Below, piece after piece: positions 9,401 through 15,610 of a stretch of DNA of 23,401 nucleotides. A program made the position numbers and the translations under genes. The DNA lies in IMG/VR virus record IMGVR_UViG_3300025652_000573, positions 1-23,401 of that record; one strand, given 5' to 3'. Positions within the stretch are counted from its first letter, which is position 1, and the number at the start of each line of letters is the position of its first letter. This DNA comes from a virus. The notes beneath the pieces were generated by a model. It made no database searches. It was not told the DNA's origin and worked only from the letters and a program-made list of their open reading frames with translations.

Positions 9401-10595
9401 TGCTGTCGTTGAAGGAGCAAAGGCTTTATATAATGTTACTGAAGAAGAAATGGAAGCTTTAAGAAGATATGTTCCTAGTTGGTCTAAAAATTCTACTTTA
9501 ATTCCAATTAGAAATAAAGAAACAGGTGACTTAAAATACATAGATTTTTCTCGCACTAATGTTTTTGATACAATAACAAGACCTGTTCAAACAGTTCTTA
9601 ACGCTGTTCAAGAAGGTAGAACAGATGAAGACGGTATCATGAATGATTTTATGAGAGGTATGTTTGAATCAACAAAAGAAGTAGCTAGTCCTTTTATTAG
9701 TGAATCTATTTGGACTGAAGCTTCTATGGATATTATAGCTAGGGGAGGTAGAACTAGAGAAGGTAAAGTTCTTTATACTGATCAAACTCCTTTTGGAGAA
9801 AAAGCCTCTATTATAATAAAACATTTGGTTGAATCACAAACACCGGGTTCTGCTGCTGCTTTTAATAGATTAGGTTTAACTATTAAAGGTGAAACAGATG
9901 ATTATGGTAGAAGTTTTGAATTAGGTGATGAGTTAGCAGGACTTGCTGGTTTTAGAGTAATACCGGTAGATACAGAAAAAGCAATTAATTTTAAAATAGC
10001 TAAATATCAAACAGGAATTAGAAATTCTAGAAGAGAATTTACATCTAAGTTATTAAAAGGTGGTGACATAACCCCTGGTGATATTGTTGAAAGGTATCAA
10101 ATAGCAAATAAAGCTGCTTATAAAGTTAAACAAGAAATGATGAAAGATTATTTTGCAGCTTTAAAATTAGGTGCTTCTCCTTTTAGTGTTAAAAAATCTT
10201 TTGAGGAAAGAGGAGTCAAAACAGATTTAAGATTTCTACAAAGAGGAAGATTTAAACCTCTTGAAATAAGTGATAGCGTTAAAGATAAGTTTGCAGAAAA
10301 TGCTAGAAACATAGGTAAAGCTAATCCTTATATTGCAGCTAATAGTTATATAAATAGTATGCTTAGAGTATATAAAAATACTCCGTTAGGTTTACCTGAA
10401 TTAACAACCTTACCTAATCCGTTTAAAGAAGTAGAATTACCTGCTAACGATACTTCTTATTTTCAACAAATTAGTAGTGATCCTTCAACAATAACTCAAG
10501 TAGCAGGATCGACTATTCCTATTGAAAATCAAAATAAACTTGGTACAACTAATAATGCTACAATCAACAGCTTTGGTCAAATAGTATCAAAATGA
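6423..10595 (+). CDS. Large internal virion / DNA-ejection protein, 1390 aa
   Basis: This is the longest gene in the window. Its ribosome binding site is AAAGGAG at 6411-6417, 5 nt before ATG. The size, Lys-rich helical character and place just before the lysis genes match the giant internal core proteins of podoviruses (T7 gp16-like role), which are injected with the DNA. Hydrophobic Gly/Ala-rich stretches lie near residues 21-55, 142-160 and 200-213 and could insert into membrane. I found no lytic transglycosylase signature. Residues 623-640 and 641-658 are an imperfect tandem duplication. The C-terminal part has conserved-looking segments such as TPFGEKASIIIKHLVESQTP. The role is inferred from size and position. 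Confidence 0.65.
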   Translation: MADNERYIVKGYEEPENEVGTITSILAGIGSGLIKIPEGLFSLGATLIDLGAGTNSAAKVEAFFDKINPLDELAESTAAGKITETLVNLGVPAIGAASRAAKIAERALTAKGAGTYFTLNNTALSKAGKQAAQLNAKGKTAKFAAGALGAGIADGVFIADVSEVGSIGDLIGGPTKINREGKDFDPGRDLLNRLKFGTESVLFSGVIGGVGASIKKMANSNKMLSRSTKKIDKFFDKFAGKFRSRGDLDEVAFLEGKRLEGFRERDINRATEISRNITKEVNSWFPSFKGKLYRTPKGQLTDNQKKKKIFKEINDILTDSSGVTTKGVDQVTFDAQTKARQFAKDQFEESVNKKLGIPLPKKREDLFEFKFGELGNAQKEKLKKILKSPEYGLSKVEVDKIFDSMNSIRKEWDGAFTSLGRNMNPTELKEFKEVISEKVTDILTSNFEIFGNKSVVPLFNYKPTAQLANKFKQTLIDNNGLTSEQAETAMNTILETARLPNKKSLAVLKGRSPSALFDLPEELVNKSILNDSAYNSFIKKPNRTVVSFNDLTPQFKKSVEELYGKQNNAAITILGATERLSILARENQYFKDIFNASNKLVRDSQKLSKEQMIIKAQQSIANGGEGLTQKQAFEKYVDYRGGEGLTKEQATKKYKIFFDPDEYQNINPETGLREGGGKRIALNEARKIWGKDVKRIQFNMPDESLVGGTNPLRDVYTSTAIADAVTGASNDIISNSNAFGYIWNNFVLLPKATSQIAKTILSPITHVRNFVSGLNFVTANGNIPSGKAFKRAYQSLQIPMKGARTPEGNDFYRMLQEKKVVSSNVRYGDTQELLKKMTFLGDNINPNNLVSSLFNKAKTITKIGEEFYTAGDDVWKMTSFIMEHQKILDDYAKYGIKISSEEAIDKAANIVKNTVPNYNYVGSFVKSTRKFPVGNFVSFPAEMIRVSTNIVEQGLKDINESFRLANGQIVYPRRKSGYRRLFGFGVTATAVPYAVVEGAKALYNVTEEEMEALRRYVPSWSKNSTLIPIRNKETGDLKYIDFSRTNVFDTITRPVQTVLNAVQEGRTDEDGIMNDFMRGMFESTKEVASPFISESIWTEASMDIIARGGRTREGKVLYTDQTPFGEKASIIIKHLVESQTPGSAAAFNRLGLTIKGETDDYGRSFELGDELAGLAGFRVIPVDTEKAINFKIAKYQTGIRNSRREFTSKLLKGGDITPGDIVERYQIANKAAYKVKQEMMKDYFAALKLGASPFSVKKSFEERGVKTDLRFLQRGRFKPLEISDSVKDKFAENARNIGKANPYIAANSYINSMLRVYKNTPLGLPELTTLPNPFKEVELPANDTSYFQQISSDPSTITQVAGSTIPIENQNKLGTTNNATINSFGQIVSK
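8289..8396 (+). repeat. Tandem 54-bp imperfect duplication inside the internal virion protein
   Basis: Two adjacent in-frame 54-base units encode GGEGLTQKQAFEKYVDYR and GGEGLTKEQATKKYKIFF. Both share the GGEGLT(Q/K)(K/E)QA..KY core, and the DNA matches best at the start of each unit (ggtggtgaagg). This looks like a local duplication that has since diverged, adding one helical repeat to the protein. Confidence 0.7.
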
Positions 10596-10816
10596 CAATA
10601 GAACCTAGAACACAAAGGGAGCATATTATTTCATTACACGGACATATTACAGGAGTTAAAAAGGAGATTAACGAGATTAAAAATAATCACCTTAAACATA
10701 TGCATGAAGATATTGATAAGTTGGGTGGTAAGATAGACAAAATCTATTGGGTTGTATTATCTACAGTGGGGGCTGTAGGATTAATGTTTATAGAAACTTT
10801 ATTGGGGATGTTATGA
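10592..10816 (+). CDS. XhlA-like membrane-anchored lysis protein, 74 aa
   Basis: The start overlaps the internal virion gene stop (ATGA). The N-terminal 50 residues form a charged coiled-coil-like helix (HITGVKKEINEIKNNHLKHM, then DKLGGKIDK). A single transmembrane helix follows at about 51-72 (YWVVLSTVGAVGLMFIETLL). This layout matches the hemolysin XhlA/holin-associated family. The next gene, a peptidoglycan peptidase, begins within its stop codon, so the two form a lysis pair. The protein may be the holin or a holin partner. The layout is visible in the sequence; family membership is inferred. Confidence 0.65.
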   Translation: MTIEPRTQREHIISLHGHITGVKKEINEIKNNHLKHMHEDIDKLGGKIDKIYWVVLSTVGAVGLMFIETLLGML

Positions 10817-11274
10817 AACTATCAGAAAACTTTACACTATCAGAGATGACTAAATCTCAAACAGCTATTAGAAAAAATATAGATAATACACCGACAGACG
10901 AACACATAGAAAATTTAAAACATGTAGCTGAAACTTTATTACAACCTATCAGAAATCATTTTGGTAAGCCTGTGACTGTGTCATCTGGATATCGAAGCGT
11001 GGATCTTTGTGAAGCCATTGGTTCTTCTTCTAGATCTCAGCATGCTAAAGGAGAAGCTGCTGACTTTGAAATAGGTGGAGTAGATAATCAAGAGCTTGGT
11101 TTGTGGATTCGAGATAACATCGAATACGATCAATTAATTTTAGAATTTTATAATGACGGTGATCCTAGTTCCGGGTGGATACATTGTTCAATGGTCAAGG
11201 ACCGTGAACCGAGGAAGAGTACTTTAAAAGCTATTAAGAATAACGGACAAACTCAATACGTCCCTTGGTCTTAA
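10813..11274 (+). CDS. Endolysin, peptidase M15 family (zinc carboxy/endopeptidase), 153 aa
   Basis: The product is a peptidase M15_3-type domain. The zinc ligands are visible as His77 and Asp84 in SQHAKGEAADFE and His124 in GWIHCS. The upstream SSGYRS (58-62 region) is also typical of the family. These enzymes cut peptide cross-links of peptidoglycan and release phage progeny. ATG 10813 overlaps the previous stop (ATGA) and gives the normal N-terminus LSENFTLSEMTKS. An in-frame ATG at 10747 would add 22 residues lying inside the previous gene and is unlikely. There is no signal peptide, so export would need the membrane protein just upstream or another holin. The stop shares bases with the converging gene stop. 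Confidence 0.9.
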   Translation: MKLSENFTLSEMTKSQTAIRKNIDNTPTDEHIENLKHVAETLLQPIRNHFGKPVTVSSGYRSVDLCEAIGSSSRSQHAKGEAADFEIGGVDNQELGLWIRDNIEYDQLILEFYNDGDPSSGWIHCSMVKDREPRKSTLKAIKNNGQTQYVPWS

Positions 11275-11783
11275 GTTAATTTTCCAAGATTAAGTTCGAT
11301 AGGAGCACCTTCACCTTCCGGTGATCCAAAGTATGTGCCTACTGCCCTTAACTTTCTGTAAGCGCCTTTTTCTCCAAAAATATCTACAAGAGCATTTTTC
11401 AAATCATTAAGGCTGTTAACATCTTTAGCATCATTAAAATTAAATTGATCAGTTAGGATAACATCTCCTTCATCATTTATTTTAATATTTGCTGAACCTA
11501 TTGTTGTTCTCATTTGAAAGTTTGGGTCTTTCATTTTATCTAAAAAATTTTGACTGTAGTTCATTTCACCTTCAGGATAATCACCATAGCTCAAATAATT
11601 TTTTCCTTCTCCTATAGCTTTTGCTGCTGCTTCTTTCATAATATCTAATTGAGTATCTGTAAAATTTTTATTGGTCACTAACTCATCTTTACCCATTAGA
11701 TCTGAAACAAATAACCTCATGTTAGGAGGTATCTTATTAAAGAGAGTTCTAAGTACGTTTTGTTTTTCTTCCGTAGTGGCCAT
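11271..11783 (-). CDS. Conserved phage protein of unknown function, 170 aa
   Basis: This is the last gene of the minus-strand block. I chose ATG 11783 (MATTEEKQNVL); GTG 11798 would add five residues, and neither start has a clear ribosome binding site. Both overlap the end of the upstream small membrane gene, so translation is probably coupled. The product has a helical N-terminal half and a C-terminal part with DQFNFNDAKD and the ending GSPEGEGAPIELNLG. I recall that tail as recurring in marine phage proteins, including ends of large virion proteins. It may therefore be a virion-associated module carried as a separate gene. No catalytic motif is evident. Confidence 0.6.
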   Translation of the reverse strand: MATTEEKQNVLRTLFNKIPPNMRLFVSDLMGKDELVTNKNFTDTQLDIMKEAAAKAIGEGKNYLSYGDYPEGEMNYSQNFLDKMKDPNFQMRTTIGSANIKINDEGDVILTDQFNFNDAKDVNSLNDLKNALVDIFGEKGAYRKLRAVGTYFGSPEGEGAPIELNLGKLT

Positions 11784-11949
11784 TAAGTATTTTAACACGA
11801 ATCCAAAGACAAAAAAAGAGTAAAATCAAACCTGGTTGTACTATTACAAATATAATAATATTAGCTAATTCGTAACCCCAACCTGTAAAATCTCCTATAA
11901 CAACTAACACTTGACAGCACCAATTAAAGAATTGATTTACTATATCCAA
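11749..11949 (-). CDS. Small membrane protein, possible holin, 66 aa
   Basis: The gene starts at TTG 11949 with a strong GAGGAG site (11958-11963) 8 nt upstream, overlapping the end of the SNF2 helicase gene. The product has a weaker hydrophobic segment at 6-20 (QFFNWCCQVLVVIGD) and a strong membrane helix at about 30-52 (NIIIFVIVQPGLILLFFCLW). A basic tail follows (GHYGRKTKRT). The size, two hydrophobic stretches and basic C-terminus fit a class II-like holin. Its position on the strand opposite the endolysin is unusual for that role. It could equally be a small inner-membrane protein that alters the host. Confidence 0.6.
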   Translation of the reverse strand: MDIVNQFFNWCCQVLVVIGDFTGWGYELANIIIFVIVQPGLILLFFCLWIRVKILNGHYGRKTKRT

Positions 11950-13385
11950 TCTTTTAACTCCTCACCCATGATTTCATTAGCTATACTAATTTTATTTCGT
12001 AAAGCTTTTACTATTTTTTCGTCTACAGTTTTTTCTGTCATCAAGTCTATGTAAGTGACAACATTTTTTTGACCAATTCTGTGAGCTCTATCTTCTGATT
12101 GTAGTCTTTTTTCTAAGTCATAATTGTTAGAATAGTAAATTACTGTGTTTGCAGCGGTTAAAGTGATTCCATAGCCCCCGGTTTGAGTGTTTCCAACAAA
12201 AAACCTTGTAGGACTGTTTTCAGACTGATACAGAGCAATGTTTTTTTGGCGTGTGTTTGTATCAATTGCACCATAGTATGCTACTGTAGAGTCCTCTCCG
12301 TAGGTTTTTTTTAAGGCTTCAACTATCTTTTCTATATCATAGATGTAATTTGCCCAAATAATCGCTTTTCCGTCCACTTCTTCTAAAACTGACATCAATT
12401 CATTTATACGATTACTTTTTACCTCAACCATGGACCCATCATCCATCTTCACGTGGCCACAAACTATTTGCTGCATCCTCATTAATTGTGTCATGGCATT
12501 TGTAGTACTTGTAATTTTACCTCTAGACTCAGCTAAGGCTGTTTGTTTCATCATTGTATACATTTTGATTTGCTCATCAGTCAAATCTACAATTCTTTTA
12601 GTGTAAGTTTTTTCTGGTAAGTCAAGACAATCTTTTTTAAGAACTCGATAAGAAAATTTATCTATAATACCTGTTAGTTCGTCTAGTCTTCTATAACTAG
12701 ATATCAATTGAACTCTACGTCCACCAAAATTTCTTTCAATCATATTGGCGTATCGAGATCTAAAAGAATAATAAGAACCATAACCTAAATGATACTCATC
12801 TAAAAATTTACATTGAGAATACAAGTCAAGTGGTGACTTGGTAACTGGAGACCCTGTTAAGATTCTACGGTATTTCGCTAACTCCCCTATTTTTAAAATG
12901 TTTTTTGTTCGCTTAGCTGTGGGATTTTTGATTGTCGTAGACTCATCAATTCCTATTAGGCTAGGTCCTACAGTATTATTCAGAAATTTTTCTGCAAAAG
13001 CAACACCTTTTAATGTAGAAAAAGATTCTACGTTCATAATTAATATTTTTAATTTGCCATCGTTTTCAAATAAAGTATCTAACTCATTTTGTTTTCTCTT
13101 AGTGATGTTTGCTTCCCATAAAACCATTGTATTTTCAACGTGTTCAGCTAAATGAACAGGTATTTCTATGTCATGCCAATTTTTGTAGACACCTTTAGGA
13201 GCTACAATCAAAGCAGTTTTAATACCACCCTTGTCGTATAAAATAGATATGTTATCTACTAATACTTTAGATTTACCGGTGCCCATTTCCATAAAAAGAG
13301 CAAATGTTTTTTTATTCCAAGATGCTTGTAATGCATCTAATTGGTGACTATATGGCTTAGTCTTAAACTTATAGTGTTCTATCAT
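11940..13385 (-). CDS. SNF2-family DEAD/DEAH-type helicase/ATPase, 481 aa
   Basis: All main SF2/SNF2 motifs are visible: PYSHQLDAL (Q-like, 11-19), Walker A MGTGKSK (34-40), Walker B DEST (147-150), motif III LTGSP (176-180), GGYGITLTAA (403-412) and motif VI QSEDRAHRIGQ (429-439) with its Arg residues. The domain fills the protein, with no extra DNA-binding or nuclease domain. SNF2 enzymes translocate on double-stranded DNA and remodel bound proteins or recombination intermediates. Phage versions are thought to act in replication or repair. It is the first gene of the minus-strand block and has a good upstream promoter (13415-13442). The ribosome binding site is weak (AGAAG). Confidence 0.92.
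   Translation of the reverse strand: MIEHYKFKTKPYSHQLDALQASWNKKTFALFMEMGTGKSKVLVDNISILYDKGGIKTALIVAPKGVYKNWHDIEIPVHLAEHVENTMVLWEANITKRKQNELDTLFENDGKLKILIMNVESFSTLKGVAFAEKFLNNTVGPSLIGIDESTTIKNPTAKRTKNILKIGELAKYRRILTGSPVTKSPLDLYSQCKFLDEYHLGYGSYYSFRSRYANMIERNFGGRRVQLISSYRRLDELTGIIDKFSYRVLKKDCLDLPEKTYTKRIVDLTDEQIKMYTMMKQTALAESRGKITSTTNAMTQLMRMQQIVCGHVKMDDGSMVEVKSNRINELMSVLEEVDGKAIIWANYIYDIEKIVEALKKTYGEDSTVAYYGAIDTNTRQKNIALYQSENSPTRFFVGNTQTGGYGITLTAANTVIYYSNNYDLEKRLQSEDRAHRIGQKNVVTYIDLMTEKTVDEKIVKALRNKISIANEIMGEELKDWI
11958..11963 (-). promoter_or_regulatory. Ribosome binding site setting a TTG start
   Basis: GAGGAG on the minus strand lies 8 nt before TTG 11949 and inside the last codons of the helicase gene. 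It is the main reason for accepting the TTG start of the small membrane protein. Confidence 0.65.
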
Positions 13386-13406
13386 AACTTTTATCTTCTT
13401 TCTTAC

Positions 13407-13434
13407 TTGTAATTTATATAGGAATAATTATATT
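13407..13434 (+). promoter_or_regulatory. Candidate divergent plus-strand promoter
   Basis: TTGTAA (13407-13412), 16-nt spacing, TATATT (13429-13434). Each box is an imperfect match to the sigma70 consensus. The predicted start is near 13441, just ahead of the gene at 13455. The two boxes interleave with the stronger minus-strand promoter, so the two could not be occupied together. This call is tentative because AT-rich DNA gives chance matches. Confidence 0.35.
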
Positions 13435-13442
13435 TATGTCAA
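13415..13442 (-). promoter_or_regulatory. Sigma70-type promoter for the minus-strand block
   Basis: Read on the minus strand, TTGACA (13442-13437, a perfect consensus -35) is followed 16 nt later by TATATA (13420-13415). TATAAA at 18-nt spacing is an alternative -10. Transcription would start near 13408, about 20 nt before the SNF2 helicase ATG. It suggests use of host RNA polymerase. Confidence 0.65.
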
Positions 13443-13454
13443 GAAAGAAAACAA

Positions 13455-13871
13455 ATGAGAAAAGAAGTATTTGAATTATACAAAAAAGATAGTTTAGGAA
13501 AATTCTTAGATACGTTAAAGAATGAACCTGAACAAAAGTTTGTGTATGTTTTACAGCATCCACCAACTAATATGAATATATTAAGCGCTGGTGATTTCGG
13601 TCAACTAGTTATTTGCTTACCTATGTTATCTCAAATAGTTTTTAGTTCCTCACCTTTTATTTTTAAGATGAGAAAAAACTTAAGAGATTTTAGAAAGCAA
13701 GATTATATTCTATGTTTAGGTGACCCGGCAATTATTGGATTATCCACAGCCATAGTCAGCGAAACAACCAACGGTATGTTTAATTTATTGAAGTGGGATA
13801 AAAGAGAATATAAATATTATCCCTTATCAATTGATTTGTATCAGAAAGATGATAACATAGCCATAGACTAA
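13455..13871 (+). CDS. Conserved phage protein of unknown function, 138 aa
   Basis: This is the first plus-strand gene after the inverted block. The product carries segments that look strongly conserved: YVLQHPPTNMNILSAGDFGQ (31-50), DYILCLGDPAIIGLSTAIVS (83-102) and LLKWDKREYKYYPLSIDLY (111-129). I recall similar runs (DYIL..GDP, LLKWDR...Y.P..IDL) in hypothetical proteins of many tailed phages at the start of the early or replication genes. No enzyme class is suggested. The ribosome binding site is poor and the leader short. The gene is well supported by length and conservation; the function is unknown. Confidence 0.65.
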   Translation: MRKEVFELYKKDSLGKFLDTLKNEPEQKFVYVLQHPPTNMNILSAGDFGQLVICLPMLSQIVFSSSPFIFKMRKNLRDFRKQDYILCLGDPAIIGLSTAIVSETTNGMFNLLKWDKREYKYYPLSIDLYQKDDNIAID

Positions 13872-13902
13872 TAACCTAATAGAAAGAATACAGAGGTACA
13901 AA

Positions 13903-14466
13903 ATGAACGACAACAATACAATTAACTTTGAAGAAGACCAACAAGAGATAATTGAAAAAACTGATTTAGATATATTATCTCAACAGTGTTATAAACTTCA
14001 ATCTTTAGAAAACGAGATTGATAAACAAGAAAAGTTAATTAAAAAATTAAAAGAACAACATGATAATTTAAGTTCTGAAATAATTCCAGATATACTTGCA
14101 GAGCAAGGTATTACATCTATAAAATTATCTGATGGATCAATGATTGAAATCAGAAAAGTATTTAGCTGCACCCTACCCAAAGACGTAAATAAAAGGGAAG
14201 CATGCTATCAATGGCTTCGCCAAAACGATCTAGGTGATATTGTTAAAAACAGTGTTAGTGTAGATTTCGGTAAAGGTGAGGATAACAGAGCTAAGGATTT
14301 CTTTGGCTCTGCAGTGGATCAAGGTTTGGAACCTTCTCAATCTAGTAAGGTTGAGAGTTCTACTTTGAGAGCACTATATAGAGAGCGTGTTGAGGCCGGC
14401 CTCGACATGCCCTCTGATCTTTTTCATACATATGTTAAAGATCAAACTAAAATCAGTCGGAAATAA
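13903..14466 (+). CDS. Conserved phage protein with N-terminal coiled coil, 187 aa
   Basis: AGAGG lies shortly before ATG. The N-terminal third is a charged helix (QSLENEIDKQEKLIKKLKEQ) predicting a coiled coil. Next comes a compact domain with EIIPDILAEQGITSIKLSDG, a DVNKREACYQWLRQNDLGD helix, and SVDFGKGEDNRA. The C-terminus has SSTLRALYRERVEAGLDMP and DLFHTYVKDQTKI. This layout (coiled coil, SxxLxDG beta strand, a helix ending in NxxGD, FGKGED, RALxRExxE) recurs in marine and T7-like phages next to the 262-residue protein encoded just downstream. The pairing suggests a joint role in DNA metabolism. The function is not established. Confidence 0.65.
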   Translation: MNDNNTINFEEDQQEIIEKTDLDILSQQCYKLQSLENEIDKQEKLIKKLKEQHDNLSSEIIPDILAEQGITSIKLSDGSMIEIRKVFSCTLPKDVNKREACYQWLRQNDLGDIVKNSVSVDFGKGEDNRAKDFFGSAVDQGLEPSQSSKVESSTLRALYRERVEAGLDMPSDLFHTYVKDQTKISRK

Positions 14467-14480
14467 TAGGAGAACGAAAA

Positions 14481-15269
14481 ATGAATGACGAAACGAAAAC
14501 AAAGATAGCTGAAAAAAGCAAGACGGAAGTAGTACCTGCTTCTCTTTTTGAAGAGGATGCTAAAGGAGGATTTGAGAATATGTCATCCGATGACTATGCT
14601 CTACCCTTCTTAAGAATATTGGGTCAATTATCACCACAGTGTAATAAACGTGACTCAAAATATGTAGACGGTGCCGAACCTGGTATGATCTACAACACTG
14701 TAACAAGTGAACTCTACGATGGTGAAAAGGGTATTAACTTAATACCTTGTTACTACAAAAGAGAGTTTGTTGAGTGGACCGATAGAGGTGAAGGTACAGC
14801 AGCACCTGTAGCAATACATCCTGTTAGTAGTCCGGTTGTAAGCACAGCCAAAAGAGATGCTACTTATAAGGATAGATTGCCAAGTGGTAATTACATTGAA
14901 AACACTGCGTCATACTTTGTAACTATAGTAAAAGACAATGGTTCAAGTGAAACTGCTTTAATTACCATGAAATCTACACAACTAAAAACTAGTAGAACAT
15001 GGAACTCTATGATGAATACTATAAAGTTAAAAGGTGCTAACGGACATTTTACACCACAACCTTATAGTCATGTTTACAATCTTAAAACAGTGCCACAATC
15101 AAATGACAAGGGAACTTGGTTTGGTTGGAGTATTTCTAAAGTAGGTCCTGTTCAAGATAAAGAACTATATGCTCAAGCAAAAGCTTTTAAAGAAAGTATT
15201 GCTAAAGGTGATGTTCAAACAAGTCATGGTGAAGAAGAAGACAAAGCTAAGTCAGCAGCTAACTATTAA
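14481..15269 (+). CDS. Conserved phage early protein, possible ssDNA-binding/replication accessory, 262 aa
   Basis: A clear AGGAG (14468-14472) lies 8 nt before ATG. The product contains MSSDDYALPFLRILGQLSPQ near residues 34-53, then a beta-rich region with YNTVTSELYDGEKGINLIPC and KREFVEWTDRGEG, and ends with a charged tail. Proteins of this form are widespread in marine phages beside replication genes. A single-stranded DNA-binding or recombination accessory role is a reasonable guess from position and size, but no diagnostic motif is visible. It is the last gene before a strong terminator, and so the end of a three-gene unit beginning at 13455. Confidence 0.65.
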   Translation: MNDETKTKIAEKSKTEVVPASLFEEDAKGGFENMSSDDYALPFLRILGQLSPQCNKRDSKYVDGAEPGMIYNTVTSELYDGEKGINLIPCYYKREFVEWTDRGEGTAAPVAIHPVSSPVVSTAKRDATYKDRLPSGNYIENTASYFVTIVKDNGSSETALITMKSTQLKTSRTWNSMMNTIKLKGANGHFTPQPYSHVYNLKTVPQSNDKGTWFGWSISKVGPVQDKELYAQAKAFKESIAKGDVQTSHGEEEDKAKSAANY

Positions 15270-15276
15270 TATATGA

Positions 15277-15299
15277 GGGGGCTTCGGCCCCCTTTTTTT
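15277..15299 (+). terminator. Rho-independent terminator with UUCG tetraloop
   Basis: A perfect 6-bp stem GGGGGC/GCCCCC closes a TTCG tetraloop and is followed directly by seven T residues. It lies 7 nt after the stop of the 262-residue protein gene. It is the clearest intrinsic terminator in the window and separates the 13455-15269 unit from the replication genes. Confidence 0.95.
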
Positions 15300-15312
15300 G
15301 CAAGGAAAAATT

Positions 15313-15519
15313 ATGTACAGAGTAAAAAGATTTTATAAAGGAAAACTAATTAGAGAAAATAAAACACCATTATATCCAGACGAACTAATAAATTTAGATG
15401 AAAAAGATAAATACAAAGCTTGGAATGTAACTAAGGATAATAAAGGTAGAACTATTGAAGCAACTTACACACCAACAATATGGAGAATAACGGTAGAAAA
15501 TATAGGCGATGAGAAATAA
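15313..15519 (+). CDS. Small basic protein of unknown function, 68 aa
   Basis: The gene starts at ATG 15313 with AAGGA at 15302-15306. A TTG at 15298 in the same frame would put the start inside the terminator and is rejected. The product begins MYRVKRFYKGKLIRENKTPL and looks beta-rich, ending in WRITVENIGDEK. It is the first gene after the terminator and so leads the replication module. The end overlaps the next tiny gene by 11 bases. No family is recognised. Confidence 0.6.
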   Translation: MYRVKRFYKGKLIRENKTPLYPDELINLDEKDKYKAWNVTKDNKGRTIEATYTPTIWRITVENIGDEK

Positions 15520-15610
15520 ACTTAGAAAGATTTTTTTTAAATACGAGTTTCAAATTTGGACAGTATGGTTTTGGGGACCTATACTTTTATTTTTTTGGAT
15601 AATAGCATGA
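15509..15610 (+). CDS. 33-aa single-span membrane miniprotein upstream of primase
   Basis: ATG 15509 lies inside the end of the preceding gene. The TGA stop at 15608-15610 overlaps the primase start as ATGA. The product starts with a basic, charged stretch (MRNKLRKIFFKYEF) and ends in an aromatic, hydrophobic segment (WTVWFWGPILLFFWIIA) long enough to span or enter the membrane. The overlaps on both sides, the positive-inside charge pattern and the lack of any other gene in this gap argue that it is real. It might be a small toxin-like or host-membrane protein, or simply a coupling peptide for primase translation. The ribosome binding site is weak. Confidence 0.55.
   Translation: MRNKLRKIFFKYEFQIWTVWFWGPILLFFWIIA

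Noticed and set aside
10747-10812. N-terminal extension of the endolysin from ATG 10747
   Set aside because: It would overlap the membrane-helix codons of the XhlA-like gene and lacks a site; ATGA coupling at 10813 gives the usual M15 start.
12838-13155. Plus-strand 105-codon open frame inside the SNF2 helicase gene
   Set aside because: It lies antisense to conserved helicase motifs, has no upstream signal, and its translation resembles no family.
15556-15606. N-terminal extension of the primase from ATG 15556
   Set aside because: The added residues are the out-of-frame reading of the 33-residue miniprotein; ATG 15607 has the ATGA coupling seen throughout the operon.
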